Assembly: GCF_900142205.1 (NCBI RefSeq)
Contig: NZ_FRAA01000006.1
Span: 186,001 to 250,000, forward strand
DNA from: Reichenbachiella agariperforans
Lineage (GTDB): Bacteria; Bacteroidota; Bacteroidia; Cytophagales; Cyclobacteriaceae
Length of the DNA: 64,000 nt
Direction of reading: 5' to 3'
The translations under genes were made by a program, and so were the position numbers. A model generated the notes under the pieces. The model was not told the DNA's origin and made no database searches. It worked only from the letters and a program-made list of their open reading frames with translations. This document shows, in pieces, positions 9,033 to 17,400 of this stretch (position 1 is the first letter of the stretch; each line of letters begins with the position of its first letter).

Positions 9033-10307
9033 TTGAAAGAATTCATTTCTAGTTTATACGATAAGTTTTTAAGCAGTACTGGTGTCAATACCGATACACG
9101 ATCTATTGAAAAGGGGCAGCTCTTTTTTGCCCTCCGTGGCGACAATTTTGATGGAAACCAATACGCACAGCAAGCCATAGCATCTGGAGCTTCTTATGCT
9201 GTGGTCGATGACCCTGCTATAGCGAAGGATGACCGCTTTATTTTGGTGGATAGTGTGCTACAGACTCTACAGTTGCTCGCTAATCATCACCGCAGACAAT
9301 TTACATTTCCCTTCCTAGCGATCACAGGGTCTAACGGCAAAACGACAACCAAAGAACTGACTGCACGCGTACTCGGTGAGCGATACAAAGTGCACTATAC
9401 TAGGGGTAATCTTAACAATCATATCGGGGTACCGCTGACCTTATTAGGGATCAATAGTGAGGTCGATTTTGCGATCATCGAGATGGGAGCGAATCACCTT
9501 GGAGATATTTCGTTGCTCTGCCGTATCGCAGAGCCGACGCATGGTCTGATTACCAATATAGGTACGGCACATATCGGAGAGTTTGGCGGGCGAGACAATA
9601 TCATTCGAGCCAAAAGTGAACTGTTCGATTACTTACGAAAGACAGATGGGCTCCCCTTCATCAACAAGCTAGATTCTGTACTGGTCAATATGTCCAAGCG
9701 TTTTGAAAAATCGGTTGATTATCCGAACGACAGTTGTAAGCTGATCGAAGCAAAACCCTATGTAAACTACCTCGATGACCAAGATCACGAGCATAGTACG
9801 GAAATCATAGGTGAGTATAATTATATGAATATAGCGGCAGCTGTCACGGTTGCAAAGCATTTTGAAGTGGACTATCCGTACAATGCCATAGATACCTACC
9901 AACCAGATAACAATCGATCACAGATCGTGGAAATCGGTTCCAATACGATCATTCTGGATGCCTATAATGCAAATCCAGATTCTATGAAGGCTGCATTGAG
10001 GAATCTCGCAAATATGAATGTGGGAAAGAAAATAGCCATGCTCGGTGAGATGAAGGAACTCGGAGACTATACGATGGTAGAGCATGAGCGTATCGTCTCT
10101 GAAGCGGAGGAGTTAGGGATTAAGAATCTTTACTTAGTCGGAAATGAGTTTAAGAAAGCTTCTGAGTTTGTGCATGTATTGCTCGACGTGGATAGACTCA
10201 TAGATTATCTAAGGGAAGATAAAATCTCGGGAGCTACAGTTTTGATCAAAGGATCAAGGAGTATGCAAATGGAACGCCTCATTCAAAACAAAGAGATATG
10301 GGATTAA
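9033..10307 (+). CDS. murF: UDP-N-acetylmuramoyl-tripeptide--D-alanyl-D-alanine ligase
   Basis: A 424-aa Mur ligase. The N-terminal domain has STGVNTDTRSIEKGQLFFAL (uridine-nucleotide binding), then the ATP loop ITGSNGKTTTKEL, the central EMGANHLGDI and ITNIGTAHIGEFG, and the C-terminal ILDAYNANPDSMKAAL typical of MurF. It adds D-Ala-D-Ala to the UDP-MurNAc-tripeptide in peptidoglycan synthesis. The start is TTG; no upstream ATG exists in frame, and the alignment with the usual MurF N-terminus supports this site. The 3' end overlaps the next gene by 10 bases. Confidence 0.95.
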   Translation: MKEFISSLYDKFLSSTGVNTDTRSIEKGQLFFALRGDNFDGNQYAQQAIASGASYAVVDDPAIAKDDRFILVDSVLQTLQLLANHHRRQFTFPFLAITGSNGKTTTKELTARVLGERYKVHYTRGNLNNHIGVPLTLLGINSEVDFAIIEMGANHLGDISLLCRIAEPTHGLITNIGTAHIGEFGGRDNIIRAKSELFDYLRKTDGLPFINKLDSVLVNMSKRFEKSVDYPNDSCKLIEAKPYVNYLDDQDHEHSTEIIGEYNYMNIAAAVTVAKHFEVDYPYNAIDTYQPDNNRSQIVEIGSNTIILDAYNANPDSMKAALRNLANMNVGKKIAMLGEMKELGDYTMVEHERIVSEAEELGIKNLYLVGNEFKKASEFVHVLLDVDRLIDYLREDKISGATVLIKGSRSMQMERLIQNKEIWD

Positions 10308-10954
10308 AACCAGTTGTAGATTTTTTGAAGGAGCTCAGCAAGAATAATAATAAGGAATGGTTTGATGAGCACCGCACAGCCTATCAAGGTCACCGTGTGG
10401 AGTTCTTGGGCTTAGTCCAGGTGCTCATTGACGGTATCGCGATGTTCGATCCATCGCTCACAGGAGTAGATCCCAAAAAATGTGTTTTCCGAATCAATCG
10501 AGACATTCGTTTTAGCAAAGATAAGACGCCATATAAAACCAATTTTGGTGCACTGATGGGAGATCAAGGAAAAAAATCTGAAGGGACAGGGTTTTATCTG
10601 CACTTGGCACCAGGACATAATTTCGTAGGAGGAGGGATGTATAAGCCTCAGCCTGATATGCTAGCGAAGATACGGCAAGAGATAGATTATAACCCTAAGG
10701 ATTTAATGGCTGTGATAGATACGGAGGATTTCAAATCCACCTTTGGCAAGATTCAAGGTGAGCAACTCAAGACAGCCCCAAAAGGCTATCCAAAGGATCA
10801 TCCTTTTATCGATCTACTTCGGTACAAAAGTTTCTATGTGCTTAAAGAGTTTTCGGATGAGGAGGTAGCTGCTCAAGGTTTTGTAGAGGAGGCACTAGTC
10901 GTGTGTCAAAAGACCGCCAAATTCAATGAATTCCTACGAAATGCAATTAATTGA
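10298..10954 (+). CDS. DUF2461 (TIGR02453) family protein
   Basis: A 218-aa protein with the DUF2461 hallmarks: LKELSKNNNKEWFDEHR near the start, FRINRDIRFSKDKTPYKTNF around residue 65, and GFYLHLAPG...GGGMYKP in the middle. No biochemical function is established for the family, which is widespread in bacteria and fungi. It is translationally coupled to murF by a 10-base overlap, the only hint of a cell-envelope connection. Confidence 0.85.
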   Translation: MGLKPVVDFLKELSKNNNKEWFDEHRTAYQGHRVEFLGLVQVLIDGIAMFDPSLTGVDPKKCVFRINRDIRFSKDKTPYKTNFGALMGDQGKKSEGTGFYLHLAPGHNFVGGGMYKPQPDMLAKIRQEIDYNPKDLMAVIDTEDFKSTFGKIQGEQLKTAPKGYPKDHPFIDLLRYKSFYVLKEFSDEEVAAQGFVEEALVVCQKTAKFNEFLRNAIN

Positions 10955-10972
10955 AAATTTATCCTCGTAATG

Positions 10973-11003
10973 TTTGCAATAATGAATTTGGTTTCTATTT
11001 TTG
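10973..11003 (+). promoter_or_regulatory. Promoter of the tRNA-Val gene
   Basis: TTTG at 10973-10976, a 19-base spacer and TATTTTTG at 10996-11003: an exact match to the Bacteroidota consensus. The tRNA begins 50 bases downstream, leaving room for a processed 5' leader. Confidence 0.75.
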
Positions 11004-11053
11004 CACTCCCAAATCAACGGATTTAGGAACAAGTAGTGAAAAAATACACACTT

Positions 11054-11128
11054 GGGCGCTTAGCTCAGCTGGTTCAGAGCACCTCGTTTACACCGAGGGG
11101 GTCGGGGGTTCGAATCCCTCAGCGCCCA
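11054..11128 (+). tRNA. tRNA-Val (anticodon TAC)
   Basis: A full cloverleaf folds. The acceptor GGGCGCT (11054-11060) pairs perfectly with AGCGCCC (11121-11127). The D arm is GCTC...GAGC; the anticodon stem CCTCG/CGAGG encloses TTTACAC with anticodon TAC at 11089-11091; the T arm is GGGGG-TTCGAAT-CCCTC with one G-T pair. The discriminator is A and no CCA is encoded. It has its own promoter and terminator, so it is a monocistronic unit. Confidence 0.97.
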
Positions 11129-11133
11129 CACTA

Positions 11134-11161
11134 AGACAGTCATTTACGGCTGTCTTTTTTT
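11134..11161 (+). terminator. Intrinsic terminator after tRNA-Val
   Basis: AGACAGTC (11134-11141) pairs with GGCTGTCT (11148-11155) with one T-G pair around loop ATTTAC, directly followed by a run of T to 11161. It sits 6 bases after the tRNA. Confidence 0.8.
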
Positions 11162-11317
11162 GTGTCTATACTTTTCGTGTTATGTAAAATACGGATCAAT
11201 CCGTATTTCTGTAGAGAGATCGAGGATTACTTCGTGATTCAAGATTCATTATTGTTTTTCGTGAATAACCAGCTACTATGAGCCTTTGAGGTAATATTTA
11301 AATGATTGGAGTAATGA

Positions 11318-11580
11318 TTATTGAATGCTCAATGTCGAATATTGATTCCTACCCATAGGAATACGGAGTGATCCAGCTTCACCAAAATGACCTCATCAGA
11401 AAACCTTAACTTTTACTCTTGTGAATGGCTAAAAACCTGTCAGGTTTAGGGCTCCTCTCATTCGTTGAAGCGAAGAGGGGCTTATCGATCTGGATCCGGT
11501 TGATAGATTCCTCCAAGAAATTACTTTTGGAGATTGTGTCGGATTGTTTTCGCTTCTGTTTTGGGGTCAGCTTTTAGCGA
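11318..11580 (-). pseudogene. Frameshifted remnant of a LytTR DNA-binding domain
   Basis: Three in-frame fragments on the minus strand recall a LytTR domain in the right order. First, DRFLAIHKS (FLAIHKS at 11415-11435) matches the family signature F-L-R-I-H-K-S. Second, KLRFSDEVILVKLDHSV (about 11362-11412) matches the strand after it. Third, IPMGRNQYSTLSIQ then a stop (11318-11362) matches the usual I-P-I-G-R end. Each sits in a different frame, so at least two frameshifts are needed, and the upstream half of the domain (11436-11580) is not recognisable, suggesting a deletion. Together with the receiver at 11581-11949 this is the wreck of a LytR/AlgR-type response regulator. The call rests on motif reading, not on an alignment score. 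Confidence 0.7.
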
Positions 11581-11949
11581 TCACCTCTTAGCAATTGCAT
11601 TAAATAGCGTGTCGGTGAATTGCTCTGTACCTTTGAGTGGTTTGGTGATGAAGGCGTCTATGCCGTGTTTTGCGGCGGTGTCTGCGTGCTCCCAGTGTGA
11701 GGTGATCATGATCACGATAGGGTTGTAATCTAGCGCGTCTATGAACGTGAACCCATTGATCTCGGGTAGGTCTATGTCTATAAAAATGATGTCAGGCTTG
11801 GATTGATCGACTTCATTAAGGGCAAGCATAGGGTTGGTGAAGGTGGCTTCCAGTTTTAGGAAGTCAAGATTTTTGATGTACTTGGAAAGGATTTCCAGAA
11901 ATAGTCTGTCATCGTCTATACAGACACAACTATAGGTTTCTTTTTTCAT
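11581..11949 (-). CDS. Response-regulator receiver domain (truncated LytTR-type regulator)
   Basis: A 122-aa CheY-like receiver. It has the acidic pair in CIDDDR, the phospho-acceptor Asp in FIDIDLPEING, the Thr/Ser in IMITSHW and the Lys in FITKPLKG, so the phosphorylation site looks intact. The frame stops right after the last receiver helix. Degraded LytTR coding follows downstream (11318-11580), so this is best read as the surviving front half of a broken LytR/AlgR regulator rather than a native single-domain CheY. No histidine kinase gene is adjacent. It may still be translated. Confidence 0.75.
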   Translation of the reverse strand: MKKETYSCVCIDDDRLFLEILSKYIKNLDFLKLEATFTNPMLALNEVDQSKPDIIFIDIDLPEINGFTFIDALDYNPIVIMITSHWEHADTAAKHGIDAFITKPLKGTEQFTDTLFNAIAKR

Positions 11950-12027
11950 AGCTTTTTGGCAAGCGTGATTTGTTGATGAAATAAAAGTCTAAGTTGTGAT
12001 TTGCGCGAAGATAAGTTAAATGCTCCT

Positions 12028-12035
12028 TATTTTTG
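12028..12035 (+). promoter_or_regulatory. -7 promoter box of the cysteine desulfurase gene
   Basis: TATTTTTG matches TAnnTTTG and ends 4 bases before the ATG at 12040. A TTTG lies at 12000-12003, but the spacer (24) is longer than usual. Transcription would begin at or next to the ATG, giving a leaderless message. Confidence 0.4.
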
Positions 12036-12039
12036 TCCG

Positions 12040-13176
12040 ATGAAAGTATATCTCGATAATTCTGCTACTACACCTGTTGATCCTGAAGTTTTGGAAGAAA
12101 TGATGCCCTATTTTTCCGAAATTTTTGGGAATCCCTCCTCTATACATGCGCATGGTAGAGCGGCACGTTCTGTGGTAGAGCGGTCACGTAAAAAGATAGC
12201 AGAATTGCTCAACACTTCGCCCGCAGAGATATTTTTCACCTCTGGTGGCACAGAGGCTGACAACATGGTGTTGCGATCCGCTGTAGAGACGCTAGGGCTG
12301 CAGGTGGTTATCACGTCGGTACTAGAGCATCATGCGGTCTTGCATACTCTGGAAGCAATGGAGCGACAGGGTGTGATCTGCGTGAGGTATGTTCGATTGC
12401 TCGATGGAGGAGCACTTGATGTGGAGCACCTTGAGGTGTTGCTACAGGAAAATCCTGGTGCAATGGTGTCGCTCATGCATGCCAACAATGAGCTGGGTAA
12501 TCTAAATGATGTCTTGGCTATTGCAGGGTTGTCTAAAGCGTATGGTGCTTTATACCACAGCGATACGGTGCAGGCGATGGGGAAATATGTTCATTCGCTA
12601 GCGGATAGTCAACTTGATTTCGTGGTAGGGTCTGGTCATAAGTTCCATGGGCCTAAGGGGGTTGGTTTTGTGTATATTAATCATGAGACGAAAATTCACC
12701 CTTTTGTCTATGGCGGTGCGCAGGAACGAAATATGCGCGGAGGTACAGAGAATCTAGCGGGTATAGTAGGAATAGCTAAGGCTCTGGAGATATCCTACAG
12801 AGATATGGCAACTAACCGTACGCATATAGAGGGGTTAAAAAGGCTCATGATCACGGAATTGAATGAGAAAGTGAAGGGGGTATCCTACAACGGTCTTTCG
12901 GCCGATATGGATAGGAGCCTGTATTCTGTTCTCAATATTGGTGTACCAGAGTCCGAAGAGAACGATATGCTGCTTTTTAATTTAGACATCAAGGGGATCT
13001 CCGTCTCTGGCGGTAGCGCTTGTGCGAGTGGTTCGAGCATTGGTTCTCATGTGTTGGAGGCGATACACTCTGACCCTATGCGTGGAGCGATTCGTTTTTC
13101 GCTCTCCAAATATACGACACGAGAAGAAGTAATCTACGCTGTAGATTCTTTGGCTGAGATTGTTAATAATCGCTAA
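12040..13176 (+). CDS. Cysteine desulfurase (NifS/IscS family, class V aminotransferase)
   Basis: A 378-aa PLP enzyme. It starts MKVYLDNSATTPVDPEVL, the classic NifS opening. The cofactor Lys is in VGSGHKFHGPKG, PLP-binding His in LEHHAVLHT, and the catalytic Cys loop is SGGSACASGS at about residue 325. It mobilises sulfur from cysteine for Fe-S clusters or tRNA thiolation. The ATG at 12040 is chosen over a TTG at 12001 because the extra 13 residues are atypical and a promoter box lies just upstream of the ATG. No iscU or isc genes are adjacent, so the acceptor is unclear. It is convergent with hemH, 6 bases apart. Confidence 0.92.
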   Translation: MKVYLDNSATTPVDPEVLEEMMPYFSEIFGNPSSIHAHGRAARSVVERSRKKIAELLNTSPAEIFFTSGGTEADNMVLRSAVETLGLQVVITSVLEHHAVLHTLEAMERQGVICVRYVRLLDGGALDVEHLEVLLQENPGAMVSLMHANNELGNLNDVLAIAGLSKAYGALYHSDTVQAMGKYVHSLADSQLDFVVGSGHKFHGPKGVGFVYINHETKIHPFVYGGAQERNMRGGTENLAGIVGIAKALEISYRDMATNRTHIEGLKRLMITELNEKVKGVSYNGLSADMDRSLYSVLNIGVPESEENDMLLFNLDIKGISVSGGSACASGSSIGSHVLEAIHSDPMRGAIRFSLSKYTTREEVIYAVDSLAEIVNNR

Positions 13177-13182
13177 GGGTCA

Positions 13183-14187
13183 TTAATCTCTTGCCATATC
13201 AGTTACACAGTCGATCCAGGTCTCTTCTACGTTGAGACTGGGTACTAAATCCCACTGTTGTCCGCCTGCTGCGATGAATTCTTCTTGGTAGGTCTCTCCT
13301 ACCTCTAGTGTAGTTTCTAGGCAGTCCGCCACGAATGCGGGAGAGAAAACCAGAACCTTTTTGATTCCGTTTTTTGCGAGTTCTTGGAGGTGAACATCCG
13401 TGTAGGGTTGTATCCACGGAGTTTTTCCTAATCGGGATTGAAAAGTAGTGGCAATTCGGTCAGCTGGGATATTTAGTTTTTGGGCTAATAATCTGGTGGT
13501 TTCGAAGCATTGCGCGCGGTAGCAGTATCTATTGGCATCACCAAAATGTTCACAACAGCTTCCAAGTTGACATTTCTTGATTTCAGCTTTCATGATCTGT
13601 CGTTCGGGTAGTCCGTGGTAGCTGAATAGGAAATGATCATAATCCGTAGTAGCCATGAATTTTTGCGCATTAGCGACGATGGTGTCTAGGAATTTCTCAT
13701 TCTCGATGAACTGACTCACAAAGTCAAGCTTAGGAATGACTTGCCAGTTTGAAACAACTCGCATGACCTCTTCTATCACAGATCCCGTACTGGCAGAGGC
13801 GTATTGTGGAAACAGTGGAATGATTTTGAGAGAAGAAATGTTAGTTTTTTTGAGAGAAGCAAGTGCCGAGGCTATGGAGGGAGACTGGTAGCGCATTGCT
13901 AGCTCTACTTGATAGTTGTTCCCTAGTTTGTCTTGTACAAGATCTCTTAGATCTTCGCTGTAGAATTTGAGAGGAGAGCCACGGTCTTCCCAGAGTCTTT
14001 GGTATTCTTTGGCGGATTTGGGTCCACGAAATGGTGCAATGATCAAATTGATCAAAAACCATCTGGATATATATGGGATATCGATGACCCGTCCGTCCAT
14101 GAGAAATTCACGCAAATACTTTCTGACATTAGGAACACTAGGGCTATCTGGTGTGCCGAGGTTGACCAACAAAACTCCTTTTTTCAT
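13183..14187 (-). CDS. hemH: Ferrochelatase
   Basis: A 334-aa protein, the usual bacterial length. KKGVLLVNLGTPDSP opens the protein; the catalytic His lies in SYHGLPERQ; a Cys-rich stretch (KCQLGSCCEHFGDANRYC) and SRLGKTPWIQPYTD follow, as in the family. It inserts Fe2+ into protoporphyrin IX to form heme. The ATG at 14187 is preferred over TTG at 14196 because a TAGATTTG promoter box overlaps that TTG. The four-Cys pattern around residue 200 is noteworthy, since some bacterial ferrochelatases carry a 2Fe-2S cluster; ligation here is not proven. Confidence 0.94.
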   Translation of the reverse strand: MKKGVLLVNLGTPDSPSVPNVRKYLREFLMDGRVIDIPYISRWFLINLIIAPFRGPKSAKEYQRLWEDRGSPLKFYSEDLRDLVQDKLGNNYQVELAMRYQSPSIASALASLKKTNISSLKIIPLFPQYASASTGSVIEEVMRVVSNWQVIPKLDFVSQFIENEKFLDTIVANAQKFMATTDYDHFLFSYHGLPERQIMKAEIKKCQLGSCCEHFGDANRYCYRAQCFETTRLLAQKLNIPADRIATTFQSRLGKTPWIQPYTDVHLQELAKNGIKKVLVFSPAFVADCLETTLEVGETYQEEFIAAGGQQWDLVPSLNVEETWIDCVTDMARD

Positions 14188-14193
14188 AGACTG

Positions 14194-14201
14194 CAAATCT
14201 A
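14194..14201 (-). promoter_or_regulatory. -7 promoter box of hemH
   Basis: TAGATTTG on the minus strand matches TAnnTTTG and ends 6 bases before the ATG at 14187. No convincing TTTG at the -33 distance was seen. It supports the ATG start and a leaderless or near-leaderless message. Confidence 0.4.
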
Positions 14202-14238
14202 CAGTGTCTGTGGTAAATGTACCGAGGAGTAGGGGGAT

Positions 14239-14269
14239 AAAAAAAGCTCCAGAACGGGAATTCTGGAGC
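14239..14269 (-). terminator. Intrinsic terminator, minus strand, between hemH and the giant gene
   Basis: Read on the minus strand, GCTCCAGAA (14269-14261) and TTCTGGAGC (14254-14246) form a 9-bp perfect stem around a 6-base loop, followed by seven T (14245-14239). It would end transcription coming from the giant gene before hemH. Confidence 0.8.
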
Positions 14270-14433
14270 CAGCAGCATTTGAGAAAAATTAATTATTATG
14301 TACTTGCTAAATAACGCTTGTCTGATTTTATCATCCTGCCATATGTCTTTATAATCATGACAAAGTGATGGTTTTGGGATGATATTTTTTCGAGTATTGA
14401 TTTTTTATACCAATTCTAAGAGGGGATAAATAA

Positions 14434-14453
14434 GGAGCGGCTCTCACCGCTCC
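14434..14453 (-). terminator. GC-rich hairpin just after the giant gene
   Basis: GGAGCGG (14434-14440) pairs with CCGCTCC (14447-14453) around CTCTCA. On the minus strand the bases after it are only moderately T-rich (CCTTATTTATCC). It lies about 30 bases after the stop of the giant gene and may be a first, weak terminator or an mRNA-stabilising hairpin. Confidence 0.45.
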
Positions 14454-14484
14454 CTGAAGATAGTTTTGAAACCTTATACCTAGG

Positions 14485-17400
14485 CTATCTTCGTATCACT
14501 AATCTAGTTGTTGTAGTTATATCTTGGTTTGTGATTTTCATGAGGTAGACACCCGATTGGAGGCTATGTACTGATAGCCGCTGATCTTCCATGATTATTT
14601 CAGTCATGATGTGTGTTCCTCGAAGGTCGAAAACTTGAATCTGGGCTTCATTTGATTGTATTCCGCTTACACTGACCCAATCCGTAGCGGGGTTAGGGTA
14701 GTACTGAATCTTGACCTCAGGGGCAACAGCTGTCACGGTAGATTCTTCAGTCACGTCAAAGCTAATAACTGACTCTGCGGAGTGGTAGTTGTCATCTCCT
14801 GCTTGACTAACCGTGACAGTCACAGTTCCTGCTATTCCATCCAAAGTAATCGAAGCATCGTTGATGGTTGCTGGACCACTGACAGCATAGCTTAGGGTCA
14901 AACCTGATGTAGTACTTGCTACTATCTCTACGGGTTCTCCATTGGTGGTTTGATTTTCGATCGCTTCTATGGTGATGACCTGATCAGCTTTCTCAACGGT
15001 GAATGTTTGTGTGACTTGACTCGCTGCGTTGAAAGTTTCATCTCCCGACTGATCTGCTGCGATGACTATTTCACCCGCTCCCGTGATGGTCACGGTACTG
15101 CCTGCGATAGTCGCTGGCCCACTTACTACGCTGAAGGTAACATCTAGGCTAGAACTGGCCGTAGCGTTTAGATCAAAATCAGCATCCCCGAAGACTTTGT
15201 CGGCCAGTGCGTCGAAAGAGATCGTTTGATCTGTTTTGTCAGGATCGGTGACGTTAAAAGTCACTTGCTCACTAGCAGAGTTGTAATTGTCATCTCCTGC
15301 TTGACTGACCGTGACTGTCACCAGTCCAGCAGTTCCAGTCAGGGTAACTGTAGTGCCTGAAAGTGTTGCAGAGCCAGATACTTGGTAGGTCAAGCTGAGT
15401 CCAGAGGTAGTACTTGCTACTATCTCTAGGGGTTCTCCATCGGTGGTTTGATCTTGGATCGCTTCTATGGTGATTACCTGATCAGCTTTCTCAACGGTGA
15501 ATGTTTGTGTGACTTGACTCGCTGCGTTGAAAGTTTCATCTCCCGACTGATTTGCTGCGATGACTATTTCACCTGCTCCCGTGATGGTCACGGTGTTTCC
15601 TGCGATAGTCGCTGGCCCACTTACTACGCTGAAGGTAACATCTAGGCTAGAACTGGCCGTAGCGTTTAGATCAAAATCAGCATCCCCGAAGACTTTGTCG
15701 GCCAGTGCGTCGAAAGAGATCGTTTGATCTGTTTTTTCTACTGTGATGATAAATGTATCACTCACTGATTCGCCATCGCTATCTTCCACTGTCACCGTGA
15801 TAGTAGATATCCCGATGTTTCCTTCAGTGATTTGCAGTACATTGTTGTTGGATACTGCTACCGTTACCACTTCCGTATCGCTGCTACTGACGCTATAATT
15901 CAAAAGATCTCCATCCACATCTGTGAAGACGTCATTTAGGTCAATATCTATCGTTGCAAAACCTGCAGCCTGTGTTAGGTCTGCCAATGCATTGGTGAGA
16001 GTAGGCGCTGCATTGTCTTCTAGATCATTGATCGTGATCGTAAAAACTTGCTGATACGTTCCCCCATTATTATCGTCTACCTGTAGACGAATCGAATAAC
16101 TGGTTTTGGTTTCGAAATCAAATACTTCGTTAGACCTCAAATGAAGACCATTGACGGAGAATGAGGCATTGTCTGTATCTCCATCACCTGCTACCAAGCT
16201 GTAGGTTGGTTCATCGTACAAGTTCACATCTGTTCTACTCATTAGCGCGATGATCGTACCGACGGGGAGATTTTCATCTATGGATATATTATCCAGCATG
16301 ATTGCGGTTGGTGCTGCTTGGGCTACAAAATTCACCGTGAAGTTGAACGTAGCATCGGTCGTTCCACCATTGCCATCATCAGCTGTGACAGTAATCACCG
16401 CCGTGCCTAAGCCTACTTCGGACACGGTTAAAATACCATCTTCATCAATAGCAGCTGTAACGATCATTTCGTCACTGCTAGATACTGTTAGTATGATATT
16501 ATCACCATCCACATCTGTGAAAGCGCCTGACAAATCTCTGGTGGAGAGGTCAAACCCATTGATATCCGTATGATCAGCGATTACATCCACCAGAGCAGGA
16601 GGCGTGTTCGCAATACTAACGGTCACCACCCAATCCTGTGTCGTGACACCATTCTGAGCAGTTACAGTATAGGTAAAAGAGTTTGTGAAATCCTGTGCGC
16701 CATCTGGTGTGATCATAGCACCGTCTGATAGGGTAATCGTTGGTGTAAGGTTGGATATCTCAGTGCCTGGCTCTACTTCTATACTGATGGAATGATTGCC
16801 CGCATTGATAGTTGCGGCATCTGATTGCTCGTCTAGAACGAAGCTCACTATGTCCGACGCACTGTTAGGAGCCTCCGACAGGGTCACAACCCATTCCTCT
16901 GTAAATGTTGGCTCCTCTGCAGTGACTGTGTAGGTCACTGGAGTGCTAAAATCCTGTGCACCGAGAGGAGAAATATCCGCCCCTGCTGATACTGTGATCG
17001 TGGGTATCAAACTCGTCATATCAGTACCATAGGCAACTTCTAGAGATATGGTATTGGTCTCATTATCGACGACAGCAGTACCCGTTTGTTCTAGCAATAC
17101 AAAAGTCAGGATATTTGTATCCGTGGATTCTGCCTCATCATCTATCGAGATGGTAAAGGTTCTTTCTAAAGAGTACCCATTGCCATCATCAGTACTGACT
17201 CGAATAGCATAGGAGCTTTTTACCTCGTAGTTGAAACTTTCGGTCGTGAAGATTTCGTCATCAATGACTTCAAAAGAACTGTTGTCATCGCTACCTGTAC
17301 CCGTCACCAGTTCATACGTGAAACTCCCGGACAAATCTTCTCCAGCCGTTGATAAAGCACCTACTAGCGTGCCTGCGTCAGCATTTTCTACGACAGTAGT

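Noticed and set aside
10951-11187. Open reading frame of 78 codons over the tRNA-Val region
   Set aside because: It runs straight through a perfectly folded tRNA and its terminator and has no coding character.
11436-11580. Open frame of about 50 codons between the receiver stop and the LytTR fragments, considered as a small gene
   Set aside because: It has no start codon of its own and reads into the FLAIHKS fragment, so it is part of the pseudogene.
12001-12039. TTG start giving 13 extra residues on the cysteine desulfurase
   Set aside because: The conserved family start is at the ATG 12040, and a promoter box occupies the proposed coding extension.
14950-15645. Twin plus-strand frames of 65 codons at 14950-15147 and 15448-15645
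   Set aside because: They are antisense reflections of the near-identical 498-bp repeat in the giant gene, not genes.
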